Assembly: GCF_017795745.1 (NCBI RefSeq)
Contig: NZ_CP059067.1
Location: forward strand, 3,472,001-3,536,000
DNA from: Rhizobacter sp. AJA081-3
GTDB lineage: Bacteria > Pseudomonadota > Gammaproteobacteria > Burkholderiales > Burkholderiaceae_C
DNA length: 64,000 bases
Reading direction: 5' to 3'
Of this stretch, positions 1-8,446 are shown in pieces. The translations under genes and the position numbers were made by a program. The notes under the pieces were generated by a model. The model was not told where the DNA came from. It searched no databases and was given only the letters and a program-made list of their open reading frames with translations. Position 1 is the first letter of the stretch; every line of letters begins with the position of its first letter.

Positions 1-1203
1 CTCCTTGAGCGGGAGATCGCCCGGAACACCCTTCAGCTCCAGCGACGACTCCAGCAGAGCGACCGCGTCGTCGTGCTCCAGGTCCCCCAGCTCGAGTTGT
101 TGCTCGGCTGGAACGAGTGCCAGTTGGTCGGCGTGGAACGCACGACCACTCAACACCACCCGCAGGTTCGGCAGGCCCTCCCTCGTGCGCAACTGTCGCA
201 GCCAGCTGCGCAGTCCCTCGAGGTCGAACTCGCTCGAGAGTCCGATCTCTTCCGCGGTGTCGAGGATTAGCACCAGCTTGCTGTCGATCGGCAGGTGATC
301 GCGCATCTCGAACTGCCAGGCCGAGGATGCCTGGTGCTCGCGACTCTGAACCGCCTCGAAGTTCGAGTAATCCAGGGATGCCGTGGCCGAAGCGCCCGAT
401 CTCGCCGCGCGGCGGTAGGCGGACAGCTCGGGCTGCATGGCCGGGAAGCACAGTTCGAGCTGACGAGAGAGCTCCATCATCAGCGTGGTGAGCGTGCCGC
501 GATAGAACGCCGGGCGGTCGAAGTCCAGTTGCAGGACCGGGATCCCGCTCCAGTCCTCACCGCGCAACCTGCGGGCGAACTCGCCCAGCAGCGCGGACTT
601 GCCGCTGCCGCCTACGCCCGTGATCCAGAAGATGTCCTCGGTCGAGACTCCTGACGTCGCCCGTACATACCACCACAACTTCTTCAGCTCAGTGATCCGG
701 CCCACCAGTCGGCGTGGCAGCAGCACCTGCACGGCCTGATCGACATCGTGACGCGACAGCACGAGGTCAACCCGTTGCGCTTCCCTGTCCACGGCCTGCG
801 TGCCCAGTGTGGGACCCAGGAACCGCAAGACGTTGCGCGCCAGGCCGAGACCGGTGGACGTGGTACGGACCGCGGTCTGTCCATTGCGCAGGACGTCCTG
901 GAGCTGCCGCCCAAGCTCGTCGCCCTCTGCCGGTCGGATCTCTTCGATCAGCTGCAGCAGTTCATCGCGCGCAACTTCCGCGAACACGCGGGACCGGACT
1001 GCGGGTTTCAGGATCCAGCGGATCCTCCCGTCCCTCACGACTTCGTCGCAGTCGGTCGCGAGCTTCCCCAGATAGGCGAGGTCGTCTTCCTTGGTGGGAT
1101 CAAGCAGCTGGGTCGGATCGAACTCGCCCAGGGTGGCCGCGATCCCACGCGCGCGCCACGCCGCATCGCGTTCTCGGCCTTGCCCGGGCGAGGTGTCCGT
1201 CAT
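1..1203 (-). CDS. STAND-type P-loop NTPase, third gene of the protease operon (3' end outside window)
   Basis: Open reading frame read on the minus strand from an ATG at 1203 to base 1 with no stop (401 codons), so the gene is cut by the window edge. Residues 1-180 are a mostly helical region I cannot assign. A canonical Walker A, GVGGSGKS, lies at residues 196-203, and a hydrophobic Walker B ending in Asp (LVLILDT, 310-316) follows at the spacing usual for STAND/NACHT-like ATPases. These act as nucleotide-driven signalling switches, usually with a C-terminal sensor region, here beyond the edge. The ATG overlaps the stop of the upstream gene (ATGA), so the two are translationally coupled. Inference: the regulatory or sensor ATPase of a three-gene protease conflict system. 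The motifs are seen directly; the role is inferred. Confidence 0.75.
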   Translation of the reverse strand, partial: MTDTSPGQGRERDAAWRARGIAATLGEFDPTQLLDPTKEDDLAYLGKLATDCDEVVRDGRIRWILKPAVRSRVFAEVARDELLQLIEEIRPAEGDELGRQLQDVLRNGQTAVRTTSTGLGLARNVLRFLGPTLGTQAVDREAQRVDLVLSRHDVDQAVQVLLPRRLVGRITELKKLWWYVRATSGVSTEDIFWITGVGGSGKSALLGEFARRLRGEDWSGIPVLQLDFDRPAFYRGTLTTLMMELSRQLELCFPAMQPELSAYRRAARSGASATASLDYSNFEAVQSREHQASSAWQFEMRDHLPIDSKLVLILDTAEEIGLSSEFDLEGLRSWLRQLRTREGLPNLRVVLSGRAFHADQLALVPAEQQLELGDLEHDDAVALLESSLELKGVPGDLPLKE

Positions 1204-3014
1204 CCTTCCCGCCTCGCCACAACGGTGGCTCGCAACGCCAGTTCAGCCTGGCGTGATCCGTTGACCGCGATGGGAACGTCCTGGAGCAACTCATCCGCGA
1301 GACTCCGCGACCGGCCGGGAAGGCGCGCGATCCCGCAGGCAGTGGATTCGCGGTCGATGTACTGCATCAGCTCGGGCACGCTGAACTCCCGCAGGATCTC
1401 CGCCCGCACCTGCTTCGGCAGAGCACCTGGCACCGCCCCCTGGAAGCCGATGAGCACGACGCGAAGGCTCGGTATCCCCGCGATGCCTGAATACACAGAC
1501 TCGAGGAACACACGGGTGGACGTGTTGGCGACCGGGTAGCGGTCGAGGTCGTCGATGACCAGCCAGATGATGCGTTGCGACGCGGCCGCAACCACAGCAC
1601 GCTTGAACGCGGGCAGCAGCTCCTGCGCGATCCACGCAGGCTGTGCCGAGTCGGCTTCGTTCGCATCCGGCAGGGTCGCGCCGGCAGCTGCCCCGCCGAT
1701 CTCCGCCAGGATCGCCATCGCGGTGTCGCGTGCGGTCACCGCGATCCTGGACGCGGACATCTCCACCACCTGGTGCTCGGCGATCCCCAGCATCTCCCGC
1801 AGGATCCTGGTCGTGAAACTGCGCCCCATGCGGGACGCGCCGGCCACGGTCAGGATGCGCGTCTGGCCTTCGAGCGCCTCCAGCACGCTCGACTGGAAAT
1901 CCTCGCGTCCTATCACCGGCTCGTCGGTCTCCTTGGTCTTCCACACCGGGTCCAGGCCCAGCACGTCGGACAGGGGCAGCTTCAGGCCGGCGATGCACGC
2001 CGTCGGGATGGCGCCGTTGCACACGGGCTTGCTCTGCGCATCCTTGTACGTGCACTGGTGCAGGCCGACCGGCTGGAACTCGCTATCCACCAGCAGCCCG
2101 CCCGAGGATCCTTCCGCCGAGTTCGCGTTGTGGAGCATCCTGGACTTGAAGGTCGGCGGCCATAGGCGGATCGCGGCCCCGGGTGCCGATGATTGCGGAG
2201 CGCCGGCAGGATGCTGCAGCAGCGCCACCATCCCGCCAACCGCGGTAACAACGGGCATCCGGGCGGGGTCGAGCGCATAGAAGCCCCGTTCGTAGCCTAC
2301 AGCGCGGGACAGGCGCACCAGCGCGAAGTCCAGGTGCTCGTCGAACCCGGCTTCCGGCGGATCTTCCCAGTTCAGGACCTGATGCTCCGCCTCCAGCGGG
2401 TGCAAGCCGCGACGGTCGACGAGCCATCTCTCCTGCACCGGCACCACAGTACCGGCGCTCAATCCGTCGATCTGGTCGAAGGCGACGCGGATGCGCTTGC
2501 TGCTCTTATCCACAGGCTGACCGGCGGCGTCCAGCAGCTCATCCAGCAGATGTCCGCTCGTCAGCACGATCTGCGGGCCGACCAGGAACCCGGTGCCGGC
2601 TGCGTGCGGCGTGGCGAGATCGGCTTTGAGGACCGTGATGCAGCAGAGACGCCGGCTCGCAATCACCTTGCCATTGATCTCGACGGCCATGTTCATGAAG
2701 CCGATGTCGGGCCTCATTACGGCCTGGACTTGCGCCGTGACGCTCAGCGGCGCCGTACCAGGCGCTGCGAGCAGTTCCAGGTCCAGCACCTGCGCATGCA
2801 GGAGGTGGCCCAGGAGCGCGTCCAGGAATCCGATCTCTCTGGCGTGGTGGTACGACTTCAGGTAGGGCTGCTGTGCATCGAGCAGCGCCAGCACCTTGAA
2901 CGGAAGCGACGTGCCGGGCGTGCGGACCTGGTCGAAGATCTCCTCGAACCGCTCACGGCTCTTCACCGCCGCGGCCAGGCGGACCAGGTCGTCTTCGTGG
3001 TTGCCTGTCGCCAT
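1200..3014 (-). CDS. Trypsin-like serine protease fused to a P-loop NTPase-like domain
   Basis: About 604 residues from an ATG at 3014, which overlaps the stop of the upstream gene (TGATG); a GGAAG Shine-Dalgarno lies about 7 bases upstream. An in-frame TTG one codon earlier is possible. The N-terminal 80 or so residues are helical and resemble effector-associated (adaptor) domains of NTPase conflict systems. Residues about 115-330 are a trypsin-like fold: GTGFLVGP then TSGH (His155), DFALVRL (Asp229) and GSSGG (Ser304) give a complete catalytic triad. Residues about 370-600 look like a P-loop ATPase: GASRMGRS at 392-399, with Arg instead of the Walker A Lys, and Walker B IIWLVIDD at 482-489. 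No signal peptide, so cytoplasmic. Probably a protease whose activity is set by partner NTPases. Protease assignment firm, NTPase activity doubtful. Confidence 0.8.
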   Translation of the reverse strand: MATGNHEDDLVRLAAAVKSRERFEEIFDQVRTPGTSLPFKVLALLDAQQPYLKSYHHAREIGFLDALLGHLLHAQVLDLELLAAPGTAPLSVTAQVQAVMRPDIGFMNMAVEINGKVIASRRLCCITVLKADLATPHAAGTGFLVGPQIVLTSGHLLDELLDAAGQPVDKSSKRIRVAFDQIDGLSAGTVVPVQERWLVDRRGLHPLEAEHQVLNWEDPPEAGFDEHLDFALVRLSRAVGYERGFYALDPARMPVVTAVGGMVALLQHPAGAPQSSAPGAAIRLWPPTFKSRMLHNANSAEGSSGGLLVDSEFQPVGLHQCTYKDAQSKPVCNGAIPTACIAGLKLPLSDVLGLDPVWKTKETDEPVIGREDFQSSVLEALEGQTRILTVAGASRMGRSFTTRILREMLGIAEHQVVEMSASRIAVTARDTAMAILAEIGGAAAGATLPDANEADSAQPAWIAQELLPAFKRAVVAAASQRIIWLVIDDLDRYPVANTSTRVFLESVYSGIAGIPSLRVVLIGFQGAVPGALPKQVRAEILREFSVPELMQYIDRESTACGIARLPGRSRSLADELLQDVPIAVNGSRQAELALRATVVARREG

Positions 3015-5806
3015 CAAGGCTTCCAGTTGATCCCGGCCACGTTCAGGAACCCCTGAGCGCGCAGTTGCGCCAGGCTGTGCGCGTAGTTCTCGCTGCGCCA
3101 GGCGCCACCGAAGTGCAGGCCCACGGCACGCAGCGGAGCGTCGATGGTTGCAACCAGCGAGCCCGAACTGCCGCCCAGTGTCGTGGCGTCGTGGAACGAG
3201 GTGATGGGCACTTCGGCGGGCGAGACCTTCACCCTGCCGGGCGAGAAAAACTTGGTGCCGTAGTCGGCGCCGAAGAGGGCCTGCAGCCGGTCAAGGCCAT
3301 GGCGGTCCACGCTCCCGTCCGGCGCCCGCGGAAGCGTCGCCTGGCGCGCCGGGTAGCCCACGATCGCGACCGGCTTGTCGGGGTCCATCCATCCCACCGT
3401 GCGGGAGAGCTCCAGCGGCACCGGCAACGCGTTGTTCCCGGACAAGCTCCTGCCCTCCACCCGCAACAGCGCGAAGTCCGCTTTCTTCAGATCGATCGCC
3501 TCAAAGTTGATGTGCAGCGGGCCGGCCTGCACGACCTCGAGGATGCTGAACTTGCTTGCCGTGGTCTGCGCCGACGGCTCTTCCGCGAAGTCGATGCAGC
3601 ACTGGCCATCCTTGAGAACCCACTGCGCGGGCCGGTTCCGCTGCGGCGTCGGATACGCGATCAGCTGCAAGACGTGCCGGTTGGTGAGCACGAGACCATC
3701 ACCGACGACGTAGCCGGTGCCCAGGTGGACGCCGTCGAGGTCGATGCGGCCGACAGCGTCCATGCGCTCCTTGAAGCGCGAGTTCGACTTGAGCATATAG
3801 ATGGGCGCACCCCACTGCTCGGCGCGCGGATCCTCCTCGTCGACGTCCCCCTGGCGTACGCGCAGCGCGGGTCGGCCCTTGAGCAGGATGAGCGCCTCCA
3901 GACCCAGACGGCCCTGCGGCGACCGAACCACGCCCGTGCGCATCTCGTCAACGAAGCTGTGCACGGAGTCGAGAACGAAGTCGCGCTCGGCCGAAGGCGC
4001 GGAAGTGGTCTGCACGATCCTGCGAACGGTCTGCTCGAGCTCACTGCCGCCGTCACCCTGGAGGTACAGGCGCGCCGACTCGATCGCGTCGGCGCCGAGC
4101 GCCGTTTCAGGCATCGCACCGGAGGGCAGCGCGAGCTTCAGCCCGGTGATATCCATCTCCGGTGCGGGCAGCAGAGGTCTCGACACCGAAGCGGAGGATG
4201 CCTGGCCAAAGCGGCGCAGCCTTCGGTCATGCGAGCCTTTCACCGCATCACGCAGACGACGTGAAGGCTGTGTTCCTTCGGTCTTGGCCTCGACCGTGAG
4301 CCCGGACAGTTGCTGATCGAACTTCGCCTGCGACACGGCGATCGCCGAGATCTCTGCTTGGAAGCGATCCATCGGGAACGTGGCGTCGTGCGCCCCGGGC
4401 CCGAACTGCTCAAGCAACAGCTCCGAATCACCCTCGTCGGATTCGGCGGCCTCGACGGCACCCTGCGGAATCTCACCAAGCGCCAGATTCACCAGCTTCT
4501 CGGCGTCAAGGATGCCGGCGCCAAAGTCGAAGTCCCAGTCGCCCGGCGTGCGTGCAGTGGCCGTCACCGCGATCTTGAACAGCCGCGCGACCGTGATGCC
4601 GCGACGTCGCGCTTCCTCGATGACCTCGTCGCGTCCGTGCCGGGACAGCCACACGGCCGCCGCGCCGGCGATCATCGCGGTGGCATAGGAGGTGCCCTGG
4701 CTGGCCGACACCTTGTCCAGCGGATCGCCGTCGGAGGCCCTGTCCGCCCGCCAGACGAACTCGGCCGGGGCTGAGAGAGCAACGCGGGAACCGCGCGAGC
4801 TGCCCTTCCAGGGGAGATCGGTCGGCCCGGTGCCGCCGGCCGCGATGACCTCCGCGTAGCGGGCCGGCCAGACGACAAGCCCCACGCAGTTGCCGGCGGC
4901 CGCAACGACGATGACGTCGCGGTCGACGGCGTCCTGTATCGCCGCGTGCATGGCACGCCCGGCGATTCCGCCCAGGCTCATGGAGATCACGTGGCAGCCC
5001 TGCTCGACCGCGTGCGCGATCGCCGCGGCCACCGGGGCGGTATTGAAGACCTTGACGTCGTCGATGCAGCGGATCGGCACGATCCGCGCCGCAGGCGCGG
5101 CACCCTGGATCCGACCCGCCGACCGGCTGGCCAGGACGCTGGCAGTCGACGTTCCGTGGCCCGGATTGGCCGTGCCGGGCGTCAGCGGATCGGTCGGATC
5201 GGCGTCGCCGTCCATGATGTCCGCGGCACGCTCGAGGTCGAACATGTCACCCGCCAGCTCGGCATGGGACGTAATGCCCGTGTCCGGGTGGCCCACCAGC
5301 ACGCCCTCACCCTGCCCGACCCTCCAGGCGAGATCGAGCTTCGTCAGTTTGACGGCCCAGAGCGCATCCCCCGGCGCCTGCCCATCAGCCCAGCATAGCG
5401 AGCTGAGGACGGTGGACTCCGCCACCGGTCCTGGCTGGGATGGCGTCGGGTCGCGGAAGACCTGGATGCCCAGGTCCGGCTCGGCGCTGACCAGGCCGAG
5501 CTGGTCCCCCAGTTCATAGCCGATGTCGAACAGGTCCTGCTGCGGAAACACGCGCTCCAGCGTCGGAAAGCGCAGCACGTGGAAGCGGCCGGCGCTGGCC
5601 TGACCCACCTCGAGCGGCTGGAGCAGGAACCGGTCGCTGGCAAGCAGGCGTTCGATTCGGTCGCGGAGGCCCGCCAGGTCGCCGGCGGCAGCGAGTTCGA
5701 GGGTGAACCTCAACTCGTCCGGCGGCAGACCCGGACGGGCCAGGGCCGCGGTGACGACAGGCACCGAAGAAAGGACGCGGCGCAACTGCTCAATGGCGTT
5801 AGCCAT
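3014..5806 (-). CDS. Double serine protease: subtilisin (S8) domain plus trypsin-like domain
   Basis: 930 residues from the ATG at 5806, chosen because GGGGAAGA lies just upstream; a longer frame to 5923 has no such site. Residues about 160-440 are a subtilisin domain with the full triad and oxyanion Asn: HPDTGI (Asp175), GHGTSTAS (His217), AAAGN (Asn306) and GTSYATAMIAG (Ser373). A linker of about 230 residues follows, partly helical and acidic. Residues about 690-920 are a trypsin-like domain: GTGYVVGDGLVLTNRH (His711), ADFALLRV (Asp777) and GGSSGS (Ser881). No secretion signal is seen, unlike most subtilases, so it probably acts inside the cell. First gene of an operon whose next two genes start inside or at the preceding stop codon. 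Both proteases look intact. Inference: effector protease with an internal activating or substrate-cleaving partner domain. Confidence 0.85.
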   Translation of the reverse strand: MANAIEQLRRVLSSVPVVTAALARPGLPPDELRFTLELAAAGDLAGLRDRIERLLASDRFLLQPLEVGQASAGRFHVLRFPTLERVFPQQDLFDIGYELGDQLGLVSAEPDLGIQVFRDPTPSQPGPVAESTVLSSLCWADGQAPGDALWAVKLTKLDLAWRVGQGEGVLVGHPDTGITSHAELAGDMFDLERAADIMDGDADPTDPLTPGTANPGHGTSTASVLASRSAGRIQGAAPAARIVPIRCIDDVKVFNTAPVAAAIAHAVEQGCHVISMSLGGIAGRAMHAAIQDAVDRDVIVVAAAGNCVGLVVWPARYAEVIAAGGTGPTDLPWKGSSRGSRVALSAPAEFVWRADRASDGDPLDKVSASQGTSYATAMIAGAAAVWLSRHGRDEVIEEARRRGITVARLFKIAVTATARTPGDWDFDFGAGILDAEKLVNLALGEIPQGAVEAAESDEGDSELLLEQFGPGAHDATFPMDRFQAEISAIAVSQAKFDQQLSGLTVEAKTEGTQPSRRLRDAVKGSHDRRLRRFGQASSASVSRPLLPAPEMDITGLKLALPSGAMPETALGADAIESARLYLQGDGGSELEQTVRRIVQTTSAPSAERDFVLDSVHSFVDEMRTGVVRSPQGRLGLEALILLKGRPALRVRQGDVDEEDPRAEQWGAPIYMLKSNSRFKERMDAVGRIDLDGVHLGTGYVVGDGLVLTNRHVLQLIAYPTPQRNRPAQWVLKDGQCCIDFAEEPSAQTTASKFSILEVVQAGPLHINFEAIDLKKADFALLRVEGRSLSGNNALPVPLELSRTVGWMDPDKPVAIVGYPARQATLPRAPDGSVDRHGLDRLQALFGADYGTKFFSPGRVKVSPAEVPITSFHDATTLGGSSGSLVATIDAPLRAVGLHFGGAWRSENYAHSLAQLRAQGFLNVAGINWKP

Positions 5807-6509
5807 GTTCTTCCCCGATCGGCCAAAGGCGCAATCTTGCCAGCACTTCGCAGTGCCGCAGTCCGTAAATATGCCGAGGCGCGCCGGCCGGTTTCGGCCA
5901 GCAGTCGATCTGTGGCGCCGCAAGCCGTCAGCACTTCGCGAATCAGGCTGGAGCGGCGGAGCGGCCGTGGCCGTGCGAGCCCTGCCGCCAGCTGCATTTC
6001 CGCGGCCTTAGGATCTCATCGTCGGACAGCCGTTGGCTGGCTCGGATTCCGCCGACCACATGGGCCTGCCACGTCAACCGCTGCACGGAGGATTGGTGGG
6101 TCGCGTGGCCAGGATCTCGTTGGCGCTCAGAGTGAAGCGCAGCCCCGGCACGCCCCATAGAAGGTGCGCGTACGCGTCGTATTTCGCTGCTGGTACTTCA
6201 ACCGTTCCACAAAGCCGACCTTCGCCAAGGTCCCCTCATGGCCGGCTCCGGGTTCTCGAGTGCGCACCGGACAGCTGTCGGCCGCGGTTGGGCGGCGCCG
6301 CGACGGATCGACGCTTCAGGTCGCCCCCTAAGTTGAAGGGCTGCTGACCGCAGCTACCGATTCGGCAGCAGCCGGCCATTTGCGGAAGTTGGTGACCGTC
6401 AGCAATATGGCCGGCCGTTGCACGGTGGGAAACAGGGGTTCCGACCAAGGCTGTCTGCGCACTGCTACAGATTCCCAGCCTCGTGTCCCACATTGCACGA
6501 GCAGCGCGA
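5807..6509. other. Non-coding stretch upstream of the protease operon
   Basis: About 700 bases without a credible gene; open frames here lack family features and start sites. On the operon side there is a short perfect hairpin (GCACT-TCGC-AGTGC, 5843-5856), 37 bases before the protease ATG, and the 11-mer CAGCACTTCGC occurs twice (5841-5851 and 5929-5939). An AT-rich patch reading GCATATTTAC on the minus strand (about 5866-5875) could hold a -10 element. Towards the sensor kinase an inverted repeat with 9-base arms is found (6371-6379 and 6407-6415, GCCGGCCAT/ATGGCCGGC). The rest looks like decayed intergenic repeat DNA. Confidence 0.4.
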
Positions 6510-7553
6510 TCACTTGGCGCGCGGCAGATCCAGCATCGCACGCAAACCGCCGCCGACCCTGTTCGCCAGGGCGAGGGTCCCGCCGTGGTACGCCGCCGCG
6601 TCCCGCACGATCGCCAAACCGAGCCCCACACCCCCGGTGTCCAGACTGCGCGACGCGTCCAGGCGAACGAAGGGCTCGGTGACTCGGGCCAGGTCGGCTT
6701 CCGGAATCCCAGGCCCGTCATCTTCGATCACCACGCGCAGCGCCGCCGCGGAGTCTTCGATCTGCACGGTCACGTTCTTGCCATGTGCCACCGCGTTGTC
6801 GATCAGGTTGGTCACTGCACGCTTCAGGACCGACAGCTTGCCGGCATAGGGCGCTGGCGTCGCGTGTCTGGGTGGAGTTTCTTCCAGGCGCACCTGGCGC
6901 CCGAGTGCCTGCTCGTCCTCGACGATGCTCGACAGCAGCGCCTCCATGTTGATCGGCTGGATCGGCTCGGCATCCTCCAGACCGCGCAGGTAGGCCAGCA
7001 CGCTGTTGACCATGCCCTGCATGGCGTCGATGTCGGCATTCAGCTTGTCCTGCAGGTTTGGATCGTCGACCAGCTCCGCGCGCAGCCGCATGCGGGTGAG
7101 CGGCGTACGCAGGTCGTGTGATACGGCGGCCAGCGCGCGCCCGCGCTCCACCACCAGTTGGCGCAGGCGATGCTGCATGAAGTTGAAGGCCTCGGCCGCG
7201 CGTCGCACTTCGGTCGGGCCGCTCACGGGCAGCGGGGCAGCATCCAGGTCGTGCGCAAACGCCTTCGCGGCCGTCGCCATCTGCTGCAGCGGCTTGGTCG
7301 CCCAGCGTACCGCCACCAGCGACACGATGATGACCACCGCGAGCGTGATAGAGACGTGCCAGATGAAGCGCAGCGGCAGCGCTTCGAGCGCGGGCATGCC
7401 CGGGTGCACATGACCGTCGGCCAGCATCGCGGCGCGCTCCTGCAGGTGCAGCAGCAGGCTGGCGAACTGCGCGGCCAACAGGCCGAGCACCAGGATCAGC
7501 GTCATGCGGCCGGACAGCGAGCGCGGCAGCAGTTTGGCGAGCATCAATCGCAT
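6510..7553 (-). CDS. Two-component sensor histidine kinase (HAMP-HisKA-HATPase)
   Basis: 347 residues. An N-terminal membrane helix (about 16-37), a very short periplasmic loop (about 38-60) and a second helix (about 63-85) are followed by a HAMP linker, the phospho-acceptor helix with His146 in AAVSHDLRTPL, and an ATPase domain with N-box (NLIDNAVAHG), G1 (DDGPGIP) and G2 (GVGLGLAIV). It resembles EnvZ/RstB-type kinases paired with OmpR-type regulators. Its start overlaps the regulator's stop by 10 bases, so the two are co-translated. The tiny periplasmic loop argues against a large ligand-binding sensor. Signal unknown; the divergent neighbour at 8447 is a possible target. Confidence 0.92.
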   Translation of the reverse strand: MRLMLAKLLPRSLSGRMTLILVLGLLAAQFASLLLHLQERAAMLADGHVHPGMPALEALPLRFIWHVSITLAVVIIVSLVAVRWATKPLQQMATAAKAFAHDLDAAPLPVSGPTEVRRAAEAFNFMQHRLRQLVVERGRALAAVSHDLRTPLTRMRLRAELVDDPNLQDKLNADIDAMQGMVNSVLAYLRGLEDAEPIQPINMEALLSSIVEDEQALGRQVRLEETPPRHATPAPYAGKLSVLKRAVTNLIDNAVAHGKNVTVQIEDSAAALRVVIEDDGPGIPEADLARVTEPFVRLDASRSLDTGGVGLGLAIVRDAAAYHGGTLALANRVGGGLRAMLDLPRAK

Positions 7554-8275
7554 GAGGGCAGACCCTCCACGGCGGCAGCCAGTACGTAGCCTTCTCCGCG
7601 CACCGTCTTGATTAGTCCGGACTCGCGCCCGGTGTCCTGCAATCGCTGGCGAAGTCGACTGATCTGCACGTCGATCGCGCGGTCATAGGGCTCAGCCTCG
7701 CGGCCATGGATGAGTTCGACCAACTGGTCGCGGTTGAGCACCCGGTTGGGGTGATCCAGCAAGATGCGCAGCAGACGGTACTCGGCACCCGACAACGGGG
7801 TGGCCACGCCATCGGCGCCCGTCAGCACGCGAGTCGCCGTGTCAAGCTTCCAGCCGGCGAAGGCCAGGCAACGCTGGGTGTCCGGCTTCAGGTTGGGCGG
7901 AAGCGAACGCGTGCGGCGCAGGATGCCCTTGATGCGCGCCAGCAGCTCACGTGGGCTGAAGGGCTTGACCAGGTAGTCGTCCGCGCCCATCTCGATGCCG
8001 AGGATGCGGTCGGTCTCCTCGCCGCGCGCGGTGAGCATCAACACCGGCACGTTGGACTTGGCCCGCAGGTCGCGGCACAGCACCAGGCCGTCGGTGTCAG
8101 GCAGCATCAGGTCGAGCACCACCAGGTCGATGGCGTGCTTGTCGAGCACCTGCCACATCTCCCGGCCACTGCCAGCCGGCTTGGCATCGAAGCCGTTGCG
8201 CGCCAGGTAGTCCACAAGCAACTGGCGAATCTCGGGGTCGTCATCGACGATCAGGATGCTGTCTTTGGGGTCCAT
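7544..8275 (-). CDS. OmpR/PhoB-family response regulator
   Basis: 243 residues starting at MDPKDSILIVDDD; the frame stays open further upstream but without family similarity, so the start is set at 8275 by the receiver domain. The receiver domain (about 1-120) has the acidic pair DD, the phospho-acceptor Asp in VVLDLMLPDTDG, and the conserved Thr and Lys (MLTARG, VKPF). The C-terminal winged-helix DNA-binding domain (about 140-235) ends with the usual TVRGEGYVL. It sits directly upstream of and overlaps its kinase (6510-7553) and is divergent from the DUF4395 gene, so it may control the intervening promoter region with its inverted repeats. Confidence 0.93.
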   Translation of the reverse strand: MDPKDSILIVDDDPEIRQLLVDYLARNGFDAKPAGSGREMWQVLDKHAIDLVVLDLMLPDTDGLVLCRDLRAKSNVPVLMLTARGEETDRILGIEMGADDYLVKPFSPRELLARIKGILRRTRSLPPNLKPDTQRCLAFAGWKLDTATRVLTGADGVATPLSGAEYRLLRILLDHPNRVLNRDQLVELIHGREAEPYDRAIDVQISRLRQRLQDTGRESGLIKTVRGEGYVLAAAVEGLPSCD

Positions 8276-8321
8276 GACGATAGCGTCGCCGAGCGGTGTG
8301 CTCGGCCACGGCGAGTTTTGT

Positions 8322-8364
8322 ATCGCAGTGTTGCATGCGATCAAAACGCAAGCTGGCGATGCAA
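8322..8364. promoter_or_regulatory. Nested inverted repeats in the divergent promoter region
   Basis: The 171-base gap between the response regulator (start 8275) and the DUF4395 gene (start 8447) holds two overlapping inverted repeats: ATCGCA (8322-8327) with TGCGAT (8336-8341), and TTGCATGCG (8331-8339) with CGATGCAA (8357-8364). Such dyads between a regulator and a divergent operon are typical operator positions; binding by the adjacent OmpR-type regulator is a guess. Confidence 0.35.
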
Positions 8365-8446
8365 TTCCCTCGACCGCCGCCATTTGGCCGGCACCTTGCA
8401 GCGGTTTCAATGCTGGCAGGTCCACACACCCCGGGGTGATCCCAGC

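Noticed and set aside
748-1539. 263-codon plus-strand frame at the left edge
   Set aside because: Lies antisense to the STAND NTPase and the protease-NTPase gene; no start signal or domain.
5924-6360. Short frames between the protease operon and the sensor kinase as possible small genes
   Set aside because: No Shine-Dalgarno, no hydrophobic or conserved pattern, and frames on all strands look alike.
7706-8446. N-terminal extension of the DUF4395 frame
   Set aside because: The frame is open but this part is antisense to the response regulator and lacks membrane-protein character; the start at 8447 has a good ribosome site.
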